Shown: positions 9,801 through 18,162 of the stretch, piece after piece
Numbering within the stretch: the first letter of the stretch is position 1
How the letters are laid out: every line of letters begins with the position of its first letter
NCBI GenBank assembly: GCA_050257395.1
Contig: JBLMWU010000276.1
Coordinates: 10,197-74,196 of the forward strand
Reading direction: 5' to 3'
DNA: 64,000 bases
DNA from: JAIRTY01 sp050257395
Lineage (GTDB): Bacteria; Actinomycetota; Actinomycetes; Streptosporangiales; Streptosporangiaceae
Notes under the pieces: model-generated
Told to the model about the DNA's origin: nothing
What the model saw: only the letters and a program-made list of their open reading frames with translations
Databases searched by the model: none
Program-made: the position numbers and the translations under genes

Positions 9801-10145
9801 CGTCGCCGCGGTTCCGGCCGGCCGCGGCAGCTGCAGCTGGTCGGACCAGCGCCCGGTCAGCAGGGTGAGCGGGACGCCGGGCATGGCCGAGCGCAGCGCA
9901 GAGCCGATCACCGCGGTGTCGGCGCTGGCCCTGGCGGCACCGATCTGGCCGGTCACCGTGATGGCGGTCTGCCGTGCCGCCGCGAGCCGCTGGTGCACGG
10001 CGGCTGGCAGGGCGCGGGCGCCGAAGCTGGCCAGCGCGGCGGTCACCGCCGTGGCCAGCAGGATGGCCAGCAGCAGGCTGGCGAGCAGGAGCGGGGTGGA
10101 GGCCATCCGCCGCAGCGTGAACGGTGCCCGGGCACCGCGCAGCAT
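6861..10145 (-). CDS. FtsX-like ABC transporter permease (first)
   Basis: 1094 residues and the first gene of the leftward operon. The ATG at 10145 is preceded on its strand by GGGGGAGAGG. The N-terminus carries a strong helix (about residues 17-40), then a large external region. Helices follow around 300-520, including LLIGLLQLLLIAAVAVALAA and the sequence ALLAARGLARRQLAG, which resembles the FtsX coupling motif. There is a second external region and about three C-terminal helices. The length is at the upper end for the family because the domain set is doubled. Two such permeases back to back with two ATPases suggest an obligate heteromeric exporter. The upstream gap (10146-10384) is shared with the divergent GH3 gene. 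The cargo is unknown. Confidence 0.85.
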   Translation of the reverse strand: MLRGARAPFTLRRMASTPLLLASLLLAILLATAVTAALASFGARALPAAVHQRLAAARQTAITVTGQIGAARASADTAVIGSALRSAMPGVPLTLLTGRWSDQLQLPRPAGTAATSLIQAAALDRIAAHARLVAGRWPGPPEPGHPVPVAVPEGTAGLLGLRPGAVLPLRDSVTGAPVTLRVTGLFRPAGPGAAYWQLSLLGTAGRLVQGSYVTYGPLLVSPAALASGRLGVAEASWLALPSLGRVDPGSLSGLANRVAAAEARLGNDQSLGGLQVTARLPGLLRVLDSSVVAARSQLLIGLLQLLLIAAVAVALAARLLASQREPETALLAARGLARRQLAGPALGEACLLALAAAGAGALLGGYLAAMLLSASGLAAPGPWWPGSWPASVWVTAAAVAVLAVAVVLWPALRPAAPAAARARRGRQALAAGAVLAGLDVALLTLGVLAFWELRRYSAVATLAGGSLGIDPVLSAAPAVAVAGTALVPLRALPAAARALDRLSARGRRLSASLASWQVSRRPVRQGGPLLLVVLAVATGTLALAQHQSWRQSQLDRAAFQAGADVRADLPGPLPLGESGRIAALAGVRAATPVSSFSNGSSQVAAVDARTAAGTVLMRPDLAPAAPDRLWRLIRPAPPRPPLLLPGRPARLAITAALSSPPGLPAGGASVTLTVQDRSGVSYQVPAGRLPPDGRSHRLLAAMSATRQAAYPLRLLGLSLSYQLPGLAAPPHRGGTGPAARAGAGQARLTVSALAVSPAASGRFARPFASGAVLAAWRASAGSADLANPLAAGVAPRLTGWQASRGGATASFRAGTGQLVERPGAPPQPVSGTVSLTAPPAGPAVLPAIATRALLSATGARQGRTIPLQAGNATVPVRIVAVVRAFPTLGTGPAVIVDLAALEDRLAQAGQPPLAADQWLLRNAGPGVPRGLPSGTAAVSVAGAARRLLTDPLANVPQLSLLVITVAAAVLAAIGFSVSVAASVAERRTQAALLAALGVGRAGQAGQLCLEQLMLSLPAAGAGVAIGALLAHLLVPAVTLTSAAAVPFPPALVIVPLGWTAALALGVAAVPVLAAAATVGYRPDPAAQLRAAEAG

Positions 10146-10243
10146 CGCCGCCTCTCCCCCTCCGGGACCGCGGCCAGGCCCGGCTGGCCCGGCTCACTGT
10201 GCTGAGGCTTCCGCAACCGGGACAAACCCGCAAGATGCCGGCC

Positions 10244-10257
10244 TGAAAACGCTTACC
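10244..10257. promoter_or_regulatory. LacI/cre-like operator
   Basis: TGAAAACGCTTACC matches the cre/LacI-family consensus TGWAANCGNTNWCA at 13 of 14 positions, with the central CG intact. It lies just upstream of the -35-like hexamer and about 130 bases before the GH3 start. That fits repression of a sugar-degrading enzyme by a LacI-type regulator. No LacI-family gene is in the window, so the regulator would act from elsewhere. Confidence 0.5.
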
Positions 10258-10267
10258 TGGCGCCTTC

Positions 10268-10297
10268 TTGACTTTCGGATATTTTCGAACTTATTTT
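10268..10297 (+). promoter_or_regulatory. candidate promoter of the GH3 gene
   Basis: TTGACT (10268-10273) and TATTTT (10292-10297) are separated by 18 bases, near the housekeeping pattern, in a conspicuously AT-rich patch. The putative start would fall near 10305, leaving an 80-base leader before the ATG at 10385. The cre-like site lies immediately upstream. Confidence 0.4.
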
Positions 10298-10384
10298 GAC
10301 GGTGCGTCACTGATCCCTTCTCTCCGTAACGGTGCCGGTCGCCCGGCTCGCCGGGAATATTGTGCTGACCTGGGAAGAGGCCAG

Positions 10385-13150
10385 ATGAGATCAGCGAAAC
10401 AACTGCGCCTGCCCCCGATAATTATCGGACTGGCCGCGTTAGCAACAGGCTTACTCGCCGGCCCGGCCCCGGCCCGGGCGGCCGCCCCGGCCCGCGCGGG
10501 CGCCGCTGCTTCCCCGGTCTACCTGAACCCGGCGTACCCCCCGGCGGAGCGCGCTGCCGACCTCGTCTCACGCATGACCACCGCGGAGAAGGCCGCGCAG
10601 ATGGACAGCAGCCAGGCACCCGCGATCCCCCGCCTGGGGGTGGCGGCGTGGGGCTGGTGGAACGAGTCCAACCACGGCGTGAACGCCTCCACGCTCACTC
10701 CCAGCGGCAATGCCACGATCCTGACCAACACCACGTCCTACCCGTCGGACCTGTCGATGGGCAGCACCTGGAACCCCGGCCTGGTGTACCAGGAGGCGCG
10801 CCAGATCGGTGCCGAGGCGCGGGAGGTGTCACCGGGGAACACCGAGAATCTCGACTTCTACGCCCCCACGGTGAACCTGTCCCGCGACCCGCGCTGGGGC
10901 CGCAACGACGAGACCTGGAGTGAGGACCCCACCCTCACCGCCGACCTGGCCTCGCAGTACGTGGACGGCCTGCAGGGCGAGAACTCCCGCGGGCAGCTGC
11001 CGAGGTCGGCGAACGGCTACTACCAGGCCATCGCGACCCTCAAGCACTTCGCCGCCAACAACACCGAGAACACCCGGCTCACCGGCAGCTCGGACATGGA
11101 CCAGCGGACCCTGCGCGAGTACTACACCGCGCAGTTCGCCAGCATCATCGCCCAGAGCCACCCGGGCTCCATCATGAGCTCCTACAACGAGGTCAACGGC
11201 ACCCCATCGCCCGCCAGCGTGCAGCTCAGCCAGGAACTCGCCCGGGAGACCTTCGGCTTCACCGGGTACTTCACCTCCGACTGCGACGCGGTCTACATCA
11301 TGCAGGCGGGCCACCACTGGATCCCGCCGGACTCGGCCGCCCCGGTGGACCAGTACACCCGCACGGCCTACGCCAACTCGGCCGGCGAGGACCTGGACTG
11401 CAACGCCGGCTACCACGACAGCTACAGCTACGGGAACACCATCCCCACCGCGCTCACGCAGAACATCCAGACGCTGGCCGGCACGTACAACATCGGCGAC
11501 GTCGACACGTCACTCGTCCGGCTGTTCACCGCCCGCATCGAGACCGGGGAGTTCGACTCGCAGGCGCGGGTGCCGTGGGTCGCGGCGGCGCGCCGGGCGC
11601 TGGGCGGCGTCACCTGGGTCAACAGCGACGCCAACAACGCCATCACCGAGACCCCGCAGCGGCTGCGGCAGGCGCAGGAGAGCGCAGACCAGAGCCTGGT
11701 GCTGCTCAGGAACTCCGCACCCGCTGGCGGCGGCAGCCCGCTGCTGCCGCTGAAGGTTCCCTCCTCGGGGCCCTACAAGCTCGCCGTGATCGGTTACTTC
11801 GCGCACCCGCAGTCCCTGTACCTCGGCGGGTACTCCAGCATCCAGGCGCCCGCGGGGGCCGCGCACAACGTCGACCCCTACCAGGGCATCAAGGCGGCGG
11901 TTCAGGCGATCAACCCCGGCGCCCAGGTGGACTTCTACCCGGGCGTGACCGGCGGCACCACCGCCGCGTCGCTGACCACGGTGGACCCCGCGTCGGTGGC
12001 GGCGGCCGGTCACTACGACGCGGTCGTGGCCGTCGCCGGGACGGACGCCAGCACCGGCACCGAGGCCCGCGACCGCACCACGCTCGCCCTGCCCGGCGCG
12101 CAGGCCTCGATGATCCAGCAGCTCGAGGCGGCCAACCCGGACACCGTCGTCTACCTGGAGACGATGGGCGAGGTCGACACCAGCCCGTTCCAGGCCAGCA
12201 CCCCGGCTCTGCTGTGGAGTTCCTACAACGGCCAGCGGCAGGGCGCCGCGCTGGCCGACGTGCTGCTCGGGAAGACCGGCCCCAGCGGCCACCTGCCCTT
12301 CACCTGGTATGCGGACCCTGGCCAGATCCCGCCCACCACCGACTACGGCATCCGGCCGGCGGCCGGCACGGACGGCCGCACCTACCAGTACTTCACCGGC
12401 AGCGTGAGCTGGCCGTTCGGCTACGGGCTGAGCTACGCGGACTTCAGCTACTCAGCCCTGGCCACCGACCGCAGCCACGCCGGCGCCAACGGGACGGTGA
12501 CGGCCAGTGCCGACGTGACCAACACCGGCCGGGTGCCCGGCGCCACCGTCGCGCAGCTGTACGTCACCACCCCGGACGCCCCCGCAGCCGCGCAGCGGCC
12601 AGTCCGGCGGCTGGTGGCATTCCAGAAGGTGTTCCTGGGCCCCGGCCAGACCAGGCACCTCACCTTCCGGGTCAGCGTCCCCGGCCTCGCGTTCTTCAGC
12701 GAGGCGGCGAACCGCTACCAGGTCGACGACGGCCGGTACGGGCTGCAGCTCGGCACCTCCAGCACGGACATCGCCGGGCAGGCGTTCATCGACGTCACCG
12801 GGGCGCTGAGGCCGGTGCCCTCGGTGGTCACCGTGCAGCCGGTCATGCCCGGCGACCCGGCCGCCGGCGTCGCGCAGCGGGTCTTCTTCCCGGCCGGTGC
12901 CGCGATCGTCCCGCAGGTCACCGTGTCCCTCAGCGACCAGAGCCTGTGCGGCTACATCACCCGGGGGCAGAGCACCCCGCTGCCCCCGGGGATGACCGTC
13001 CGCTACTCGAGCGACAACCCGGGCGTCGTGCGGGTCAGCCCGGACGGCACGGCCCTGCGCGCGGCCGGCCCCGGCCCGGCGACGATCACGGCGACCGTGT
13101 CGTACCGGGGCAGGACCGCCGCTGGCAGCGTCGTGGTGGACGTGCCGTGA
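10385..13150 (+). CDS. secreted GH3 glycoside hydrolase, beta-xylosidase-like
   Basis: About 921 residues. The ATG at 10385 follows GGGAAGAGG; starting further upstream would bury the signal peptide. A Sec-type signal runs to about residue 35 (basic n-region, LAALATGLLAG core, ARA cleavage region). The GH3 N-domain follows, with LPRLGVAAWGWWNE-like and KHFAANN motifs and the nucleophile Asp at about residue 299 in TSDCDAV. This S-D-C-D form, with a nearby HH, is typical of plant- and fungal-type beta-xylosidases. Next come the GH3 C-domain, an Fn3-like domain (WPFGYGLSYADF, then DVTNTGRVPGATVAQLY) and a C-terminal Ig-like module. It probably cleaves terminal xylose or arabinose from hemicellulose outside the cell. 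A LacI-type site lies upstream. Confidence 0.9.
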   Translation: MRSAKQLRLPPIIIGLAALATGLLAGPAPARAAAPARAGAAASPVYLNPAYPPAERAADLVSRMTTAEKAAQMDSSQAPAIPRLGVAAWGWWNESNHGVNASTLTPSGNATILTNTTSYPSDLSMGSTWNPGLVYQEARQIGAEAREVSPGNTENLDFYAPTVNLSRDPRWGRNDETWSEDPTLTADLASQYVDGLQGENSRGQLPRSANGYYQAIATLKHFAANNTENTRLTGSSDMDQRTLREYYTAQFASIIAQSHPGSIMSSYNEVNGTPSPASVQLSQELARETFGFTGYFTSDCDAVYIMQAGHHWIPPDSAAPVDQYTRTAYANSAGEDLDCNAGYHDSYSYGNTIPTALTQNIQTLAGTYNIGDVDTSLVRLFTARIETGEFDSQARVPWVAAARRALGGVTWVNSDANNAITETPQRLRQAQESADQSLVLLRNSAPAGGGSPLLPLKVPSSGPYKLAVIGYFAHPQSLYLGGYSSIQAPAGAAHNVDPYQGIKAAVQAINPGAQVDFYPGVTGGTTAASLTTVDPASVAAAGHYDAVVAVAGTDASTGTEARDRTTLALPGAQASMIQQLEAANPDTVVYLETMGEVDTSPFQASTPALLWSSYNGQRQGAALADVLLGKTGPSGHLPFTWYADPGQIPPTTDYGIRPAAGTDGRTYQYFTGSVSWPFGYGLSYADFSYSALATDRSHAGANGTVTASADVTNTGRVPGATVAQLYVTTPDAPAAAQRPVRRLVAFQKVFLGPGQTRHLTFRVSVPGLAFFSEAANRYQVDDGRYGLQLGTSSTDIAGQAFIDVTGALRPVPSVVTVQPVMPGDPAAGVAQRVFFPAGAAIVPQVTVSLSDQSLCGYITRGQSTPLPPGMTVRYSSDNPGVVRVSPDGTALRAAGPGPATITATVSYRGRTAAGSVVVDVP

Positions 13151-13154
13151 CCCG

Positions 13155-14636
13155 CTACGCCGTGTCGAGCACCTCGGCGTCGGTTCCGCCTTCCTCGCCG
13201 AGGATGGACCCGATCTGCGCGACCGCGTCGGGCCTGGACGAGCGCAGCCACAGCAGCACCCCGATGCCCGCCGCCAGCCAGACCAGCGCGGCATACGGCG
13301 TCCACTTGAGGATGCCGGGCGGGGCCGGGTTCACCGACCCGTACAGCGCGGCGCCGAACACCACCGCACCGACCACCGGGACCCCGATGTGGACCAGCGG
13401 GTTCCAGCGCCGGGTGTCGCGGGTCCGGTGGAAGAACACGATCCCGCCGATGCAGATCATGATGTAGACGACGATGATGGCGAGGGTGCCGGTGATGGCC
13501 CAGAAGTAGTAGTTGCTGAACGCCGCCCCGAACAGGGAGTCCGCCAGCGGGTAGCCCATGACCAGCGCCATCACGGTGGCGACCGCGGCGACCGCGACGG
13601 TGGCGTTGGCGGGCGTCTTGAACCGGGGGTGGGTGCGGCCGAACGCGGCCGGCAGCACCCGCTCGCGGCCCATGGCGAACAGGGTCCGCGACGCCGCGGT
13701 CGCGCACGCCACGCACACGATGAACGCCGAGAGCAGGGCGCCGATCTCGACCAGCGTGCCGAGCCAGGTGCCCACGAACGTGGTGGCGACGGTCTTCAGC
13801 GCGAACGGGTCGGCGCCCCACTTGGCGCCGTTCTTCACCCCGAAGCCGATCGCCATCGAGTACGTCGTCCACAGGTAGAAGACCACCACGAACGTGGTGG
13901 CCGCGATGATCGCGATCGGGATGTTGCGGCGCGGGTTCGCGGTCTCCTCGCCGAAGTCGGCCGCGGTCTCGAATCCGATGTAGGAAGTGACTCCCAGGAT
14001 GATGCCGTAGAAGACGCCGCTGAACCCGCCCTTGAGCGAGTGGCCGAAGCCGAACGCGGACAGGTCCTGGCCGTGGCTGCCGCCCTTGGCGGTGGTCACC
14101 AGGTCCACGATCACGATGACCGCCACCGTCAGGACGCCGACGATGAGCTGGGTGCGGGTGGTGACCCTGATGTGGACCACCGACAGCGCCACCAGCAGCA
14201 CCATGCCGAGGAAGAAGAACAGGATCCACCAGTCCGGGTTCAGGCCCAGCAGGTCCGCGGCGAGCGCGCCGACCCCGGCCATGGTCATCGGCACGAAGCA
14301 GATCATGGCGAAGAAGTACAGCCAGCCGGCCATGAACCCGGGACCCTTGCCGAGGCTCCGGGCGGCGTAGGTGTAGGCGTAGCCGGCGGTCGCCATCCGG
14401 CGGGTGAACCCGATGACCACGAACGCCAGCGTGATGCAGGCGACCCCGCCCAGCAGGAACGCCAGCGGCGTGGAGCCGCCGGAGACAACGGCGACCCCCG
14501 GGACGTTGAGCAGCATCGCCATCCCGGGCGCGATCAGCGAGACGCAGATCGTGATGGCGTCCCAGACGTTGAGCGTGCCATGGGCGAGTTCATGCTGGCC
14601 GTGGACGCTGACAACGGCGCGTTCGACGTCTGCCAT
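13155..14636 (-). CDS. APC-superfamily amino acid/amine permease
   Basis: 493 residues with about 12 hydrophobic segments. The first repeat has GVAVVSGGSTPLAFLLGG, then SYIGFETAADFGEETANPRR, the classic APC region where a conserved Glu follows the broken sixth helix. It imports an amino acid or amine across the cytoplasmic membrane. It is the third gene of a leftward operon: regulator, then the GS-like ligase, then this permease 46 bases later. That placement suggests it brings in the substrate the ligase acts on, as PuuP does for putrescine. It ends 4 bases from the convergent GH3 stop. The substrate is not readable from sequence. Confidence 0.88.
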   Translation of the reverse strand: MADVERAVVSVHGQHELAHGTLNVWDAITICVSLIAPGMAMLLNVPGVAVVSGGSTPLAFLLGGVACITLAFVVIGFTRRMATAGYAYTYAARSLGKGPGFMAGWLYFFAMICFVPMTMAGVGALAADLLGLNPDWWILFFFLGMVLLVALSVVHIRVTTRTQLIVGVLTVAVIVIVDLVTTAKGGSHGQDLSAFGFGHSLKGGFSGVFYGIILGVTSYIGFETAADFGEETANPRRNIPIAIIAATTFVVVFYLWTTYSMAIGFGVKNGAKWGADPFALKTVATTFVGTWLGTLVEIGALLSAFIVCVACATAASRTLFAMGRERVLPAAFGRTHPRFKTPANATVAVAAVATVMALVMGYPLADSLFGAAFSNYYFWAITGTLAIIVVYIMICIGGIVFFHRTRDTRRWNPLVHIGVPVVGAVVFGAALYGSVNPAPPGILKWTPYAALVWLAAGIGVLLWLRSSRPDAVAQIGSILGEEGGTDAEVLDTA

Positions 14637-14682
14637 GGCGCCCTTCCTTTCTACTCGGGCAAGAGGACCGTCCCTGGGGCCC

Positions 14683-16203
14683 TCAGAAGAACTCGAAGTA
14701 CTCGCGCATCTCCCAGTCGCTGACCTCCTGGCCCTCGGCCAGCGGCTGCTCGGCCAGGGCGGCCTCGTAGCGGGTCAGCTCCGCGCGCTTCATCTGCACG
14801 AGGTAGTCGATCATCGTGTCGCCGAACGCCTCGCGGAAGAAAGCGTCCTTGTCCAGGGCCGCCACGGCGTCCGCGAGCGAGGTGGGCAGCATCGGCGCGC
14901 TGGCCACGTAGGGGTCGGCCTCCACCGGCGGCGGCGGCTCCAGCCCCCGCCGCATGCCGTCCAGCCCGGCGGCGATGTTGGCCGCCATGTACAGGTAGGG
15001 GTTGGCGGCGGGCTCACCCATGCGGTTCTCCACGTGGCTGTTGCCGTCGCCGGCCGAGCCCTGGACCCGGACCAGCGCGCCGCGGTTCTCCACCGCCCAG
15101 CACACCCGGTCCGACGCGAACGAGTACGGCCGGAACCGCTTGTAGCCGTTGACGGTGGGGGCGGCGAACACGGTCATCGGCGTAGCGTGCTCGAGCAGCC
15201 CGGCCACGAACTGCCGGCCTTCGCGCGAGAGCGGGCCCTCGCTGCTGCTGAACACGTTCTCCCCGCCCGGCCGGGCCACGAGCGACTCGTGCAGGTGCCA
15301 GCCGGAGGAGAAGAAGTTCGGCAGCGCCGGGCGGCACATGAAGCTGGCGAGCAGCCCGCGGCGCTGGCAGATCTGCTTGACCGCCGACCGGAACAGCACC
15401 ACCGCATCGGCGGCGGCCAGCCCCCGGATCGGGCTGAAGCTGAACTCCATCTGGCCCGGGCCCCACTCGTCCTCCATGGACCGGGGCGGCAGGCCCACCC
15501 CGGCCAGGCCGTCGCGCAGTGCCTCCAGGGTGCTGGCCACGCTGTCCAGCCGCACCTCCGACAGGTACTGGTAGCCGCGCTCGAACACGCTGACGGCGGG
15601 CGGCGGCGGGGTGAACCCGGCGTCTTCCGGCGTGACACGGTCGCTGTCCAGGCGGACGATGTAGTACTCGACCTCGATGCCGGCCAGGTAGCCGTAGCCG
15701 AGCCCGGCCAGCTCGGCCAGCATGCGGCGCATGAGCCCGCGGCCGTCCAGCGGCATCGGCCGGCCGTTGCCGAAGTACACGTCGCACAGCAGCCAGCCGG
15801 TGCGGTCCGCCCAGGGCAGAACCCGGAACGTGGCCGGGTCGGGCACCAGCACCACGTCCGGGAAGCCGGTGAACTCGTCGATCCCGAAGCCGCCGCCCGC
15901 GGCGAAGGCTGGCACGAACACCTGGTTGCCGGTGTCGAGGCTGTAGATGGCGCCGGAGAAGTCCAGCCCGTTGCTCAGCGCGGAGATCGCCACGTCCGGG
16001 CTCAGCGACTTGCTGCGCGGCACGCCGTGCTGGTCGACCACGGTCAGCCGGACGGTGCGCAGGTCCAGCTCGCGGATCCGGGCGGCCACCTCCTGCGCCG
16101 CCTCGGCCTGCTCCTCGGTGTACAGGTTGTGCTGGCCGACGAACCCGGGCTGGCCGACGCCGTCCGCCATCGCGTGGCGCTCGTTCCTGGGGGGTGTGCC
16201 CAC
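14683..16203 (-). CDS. glutamine synthetase-like gamma-glutamyl ligase
   Basis: 506 residues. The GTG at 16203 is chosen because AAGGAGG lies 7 bases upstream. All GS active-site blocks are present: metal-binding Glu residues in GIEVEYYI (about 175-182) and EDEWGPGQMEFSF (about 244-256), the His of GWHLHESL (about 301-308), NGYKRFRP (about 352), and the catalytic stretch ENRMGEPAANPYLYMAANI. Canonical GS has YEAP after KR-x-x-P and RSAAIRIP later. Here these are YSFAS and W-x-x-ENRGALVRV, closer to PuuA/GlnA3-type enzymes that join glutamate to amines. It probably makes a gamma-glutamyl amide in the cytoplasm rather than glutamine. The Lrp gene is upstream and the permease downstream in one operon. 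The amine substrate is unknown. Confidence 0.85.
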   Translation of the reverse strand: MGTPPRNERHAMADGVGQPGFVGQHNLYTEEQAEAAQEVAARIRELDLRTVRLTVVDQHGVPRSKSLSPDVAISALSNGLDFSGAIYSLDTGNQVFVPAFAAGGGFGIDEFTGFPDVVLVPDPATFRVLPWADRTGWLLCDVYFGNGRPMPLDGRGLMRRMLAELAGLGYGYLAGIEVEYYIVRLDSDRVTPEDAGFTPPPPAVSVFERGYQYLSEVRLDSVASTLEALRDGLAGVGLPPRSMEDEWGPGQMEFSFSPIRGLAAADAVVLFRSAVKQICQRRGLLASFMCRPALPNFFSSGWHLHESLVARPGGENVFSSSEGPLSREGRQFVAGLLEHATPMTVFAAPTVNGYKRFRPYSFASDRVCWAVENRGALVRVQGSAGDGNSHVENRMGEPAANPYLYMAANIAAGLDGMRRGLEPPPPVEADPYVASAPMLPTSLADAVAALDKDAFFREAFGDTMIDYLVQMKRAELTRYEAALAEQPLAEGQEVSDWEMREYFEFF

Positions 16204-16238
16204 CTCGCAGCCTCCTTGGGGTGCGGCCTGGGTGACGG

Positions 16239-16811
16239 TCAGCCGCGGCCTTGCTGTTCGCCGGCCGCGGCACGCCGCGCGCTCATCTGGTCCAGCATCG
16301 CGGCGGTGAAGTTCTCCGGTTCGACGTCGGCGAGGGACAGGAACGTCTCCGTGCGCTGCACCCCGTCGATCTGGAAGATCTTGGTCAGCAGCAGCTCCCG
16401 CAGGTGGGTGTGGTCGCGGACCCGGAGCCGGACCAGCAGGTCCAGGCCGCCCGTGACCACGCTCATGTCCTCTGCCTCCGGCAGGGAGCTGATGGCCTTG
16501 ATGATCGCGCCGAGGTCCATGCCCGGCCCGGCGGTCACCGCGAGGTAGACCACCACCGGGAAGCCGAGCGCGGCCCAGTCGATGTCCACCCGGTACCCGC
16601 GGATCGCCCCGGTGCGCTCCAGCCGCGCCAGCCGGTCCCCCACCGCCGACGGGGACACCTCGATGAGCCGCGCCAGCGCGCGCTGGGACTGGCGCGCGTC
16701 CGCTGCCAGCGCGCGGAGCAGCGCGAGATCGATATCGTCGACCTCGGTCCGGGGGGCGGCGGGCGAGGCGACCTCGGCGAGCCGCGCGAGCGGGGTGGAG
16801 ACCTTGGCCAT
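16239..16811 (-). CDS. Lrp/AsnC-family transcriptional regulator
   Basis: 190 residues. The N-terminal AsnC helix-turn-helix (about residues 25-75) contains LLRALAADARQSQRALA and SPSAVGDRLARLERTGAI. The C-terminal RAM effector-binding domain carries the conserved Gly-rich turn near VVTGGLDLLVRLRV. Lrp proteins sense amino acids or related metabolites and bind as dimers to octamers. It is the first gene of the leftward operon with the GS-like ligase, 35 bases ahead of it. It diverges from the aminotransferase operon, and a 10-bp perfect inverted repeat lies between the two starts. It therefore probably controls both sides of this island in response to an amino compound. Confidence 0.9.
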   Translation of the reverse strand: MAKVSTPLARLAEVASPAAPRTEVDDIDLALLRALAADARQSQRALARLIEVSPSAVGDRLARLERTGAIRGYRVDIDWAALGFPVVVYLAVTAGPGMDLGAIIKAISSLPEAEDMSVVTGGLDLLVRLRVRDHTHLRELLLTKIFQIDGVQRTETFLSLADVEPENFTAAMLDQMSARRAAAGEQQGRG

Positions 16812-16870
16812 TTGCCGGGCCCTCTATCGTCAGATCAATGGAAATGAACTATGATCCGGCCAGGAAGACA

Positions 16871-16912
16871 GTCAAATGTAGATCATTAAGTGCGTGGATT
16901 CTTACATTTGAC
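16871..16912. promoter_or_regulatory. long inverted repeat, candidate Lrp operator
   Basis: GTCAAATGTA (16871-16880) is repeated as its exact reverse complement TACATTTGAC (16903-16912). The spacer is 22 bases and the centre-to-centre distance 32 bases, about three helical turns. The site lies between the divergent starts of the Lrp gene (16811) and the aminotransferase (16945), in an AT-rich stretch. Paired sites on one helix face suit a multimeric Lrp-type regulator. Confidence 0.65.
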
Positions 16913-16944
16913 CGAGCGGGTGTCAAGGGAACGGAAGAGGCACC

Positions 16945-18162
16945 ATGACCGCATCCCTGGAGCAGCGCGACTGGTCGGCCAGCCTGGCCCGGCGCATGCG
17001 GGACCTGGGCGCCGGTGAGATCACCGCGATCCTGGCGCTGGCCGGCGCCACCGACGTCATCACCTTCTCCGGCGGGTTCCCCGATCCCGCCACCTTCCCC
17101 ACCGAGGTCCTGTCCGGCATCGCCGCGCAGCTGATCACCGGGGACCCGGCGGTGGCGCTGCAGTACTCGGCCACCGAGGGGCTGCCCGGGCTGCGCGACT
17201 TCGTGTCCGGGCGGCTGGCCGCACGGGAGGGCCAGCGGCCCGGCGACGGCGAGCTGATGATCACCAGCGGCGGGATCGACTGCATGGAGCTGCTGGCGAA
17301 GAGCTTCGTGGACCGCGGGGACGTGGTCGTCGTGGAGGCGCCCACCTACCTCGGCGCGATCATGGCGTTCCGCGGCTACGAGGCCGAGGTCCGCGGCGTG
17401 CCGACCGACAGCGGCGGGATGCAGGTGGACGTGCTGGCCGGCCAGCTCCGGGCAGGCCTGCGGCCGAAGATCGTTTACACCATCCCCGACTACCAGAACC
17501 CCACCGGCCTGTCGCTGGCTGCCGGACGGCGGCAGGAGCTGGCCAGCCTGGCCCGCCGGTACGGGTTCCTCATCCTGGAGGATGTCGCCTACCGCGAGCT
17601 CGGCTTCGCCGCGGCCCCGCCGCCCAGCCTGTGGGCGCTGGCGCCGGACGTGGTGCTGCAGGCGGGGACGTTCTCCAAGACGTTCAGCCCCGGCTTCCGG
17701 CTGGGCTGGGCGGCCGGGCCCAGGGCGGTGATCGATCAGCTGGTGGTCGCCAAGCAGAACTCCGACCAGTGCTCCGGCGCCATGGGCCAGCGGATGCTGG
17801 AGGAGTACGGGCGCGGCGGCCATCTCGACCGCCAGCTGGCCGCCTCCCGGGCGCTGTACGCCCGGCGGGCCGCGCTGGTGACCGGTGCCCTGGCCGCGCA
17901 CATGCCGGAGGGCACGACCTGGACGGTCCCGCAGGGCGGCTTCTATGTCTGGGTCACCGCCCCGGAGGGGACCGACACCGTGGCCCTGTCGGCGGCCGCC
18001 AGCGCCCGGAAGGTGGCGTACGTGCCGGGCCGGCCTTTCCACCCGGGCGACGCCGGCGCCAATCAGCTGCGGCTGGCCTACAGCAGGGTCGCCGACGATC
18101 TCATCGAGGAAGGGGTCCGCCGGATCGGCGGGCTCCTGCGCAGCGCACTGGAGGGCACGTGA
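16945..18162 (+). CDS. PLP-dependent aminotransferase (2-aminoadipate/MocR-type fold I)
   Basis: 405 residues, first gene of the rightward half of the island. The PLP Lys is in GTFSKTFSPGFRLGW. The Asn and Asp/Tyr ligands are in TIPDYQNPTGLSL and ILEDVAYREL. A C-terminal Arg in NQLRLAYSR would bind the substrate carboxylate. The profile is that of the 2-aminoadipate / kynurenine aminotransferase group, without the DNA-binding domain of MocR regulators. It would transfer an amino group to a 2-oxo acid in the cytoplasm. GGAAGAGG precedes the ATG. The stop overlaps the cupin start as GTGA, so the two are translationally coupled. The natural substrate is unknown; context points to an amine-derived or gamma-glutamyl intermediate. 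Confidence 0.87.
   Translation: MTASLEQRDWSASLARRMRDLGAGEITAILALAGATDVITFSGGFPDPATFPTEVLSGIAAQLITGDPAVALQYSATEGLPGLRDFVSGRLAAREGQRPGDGELMITSGGIDCMELLAKSFVDRGDVVVVEAPTYLGAIMAFRGYEAEVRGVPTDSGGMQVDVLAGQLRAGLRPKIVYTIPDYQNPTGLSLAAGRRQELASLARRYGFLILEDVAYRELGFAAAPPPSLWALAPDVVLQAGTFSKTFSPGFRLGWAAGPRAVIDQLVVAKQNSDQCSGAMGQRMLEEYGRGGHLDRQLAASRALYARRAALVTGALAAHMPEGTTWTVPQGGFYVWVTAPEGTDTVALSAAASARKVAYVPGRPFHPGDAGANQLRLAYSRVADDLIEEGVRRIGGLLRSALEGT

Noticed and set aside
7053..10205. Very long open frames opposite or out of frame to the permeases
   Set aside because: Shadows of high-GC coding sequence: rich in Arg/Gly/Pro/Gln, no domain motifs, and fully overlapped by the FtsX-like genes.
14404..16548. Plus-strand frame across the GS-like ligase
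   Set aside because: Shadow frame; GS motifs are on the minus strand.
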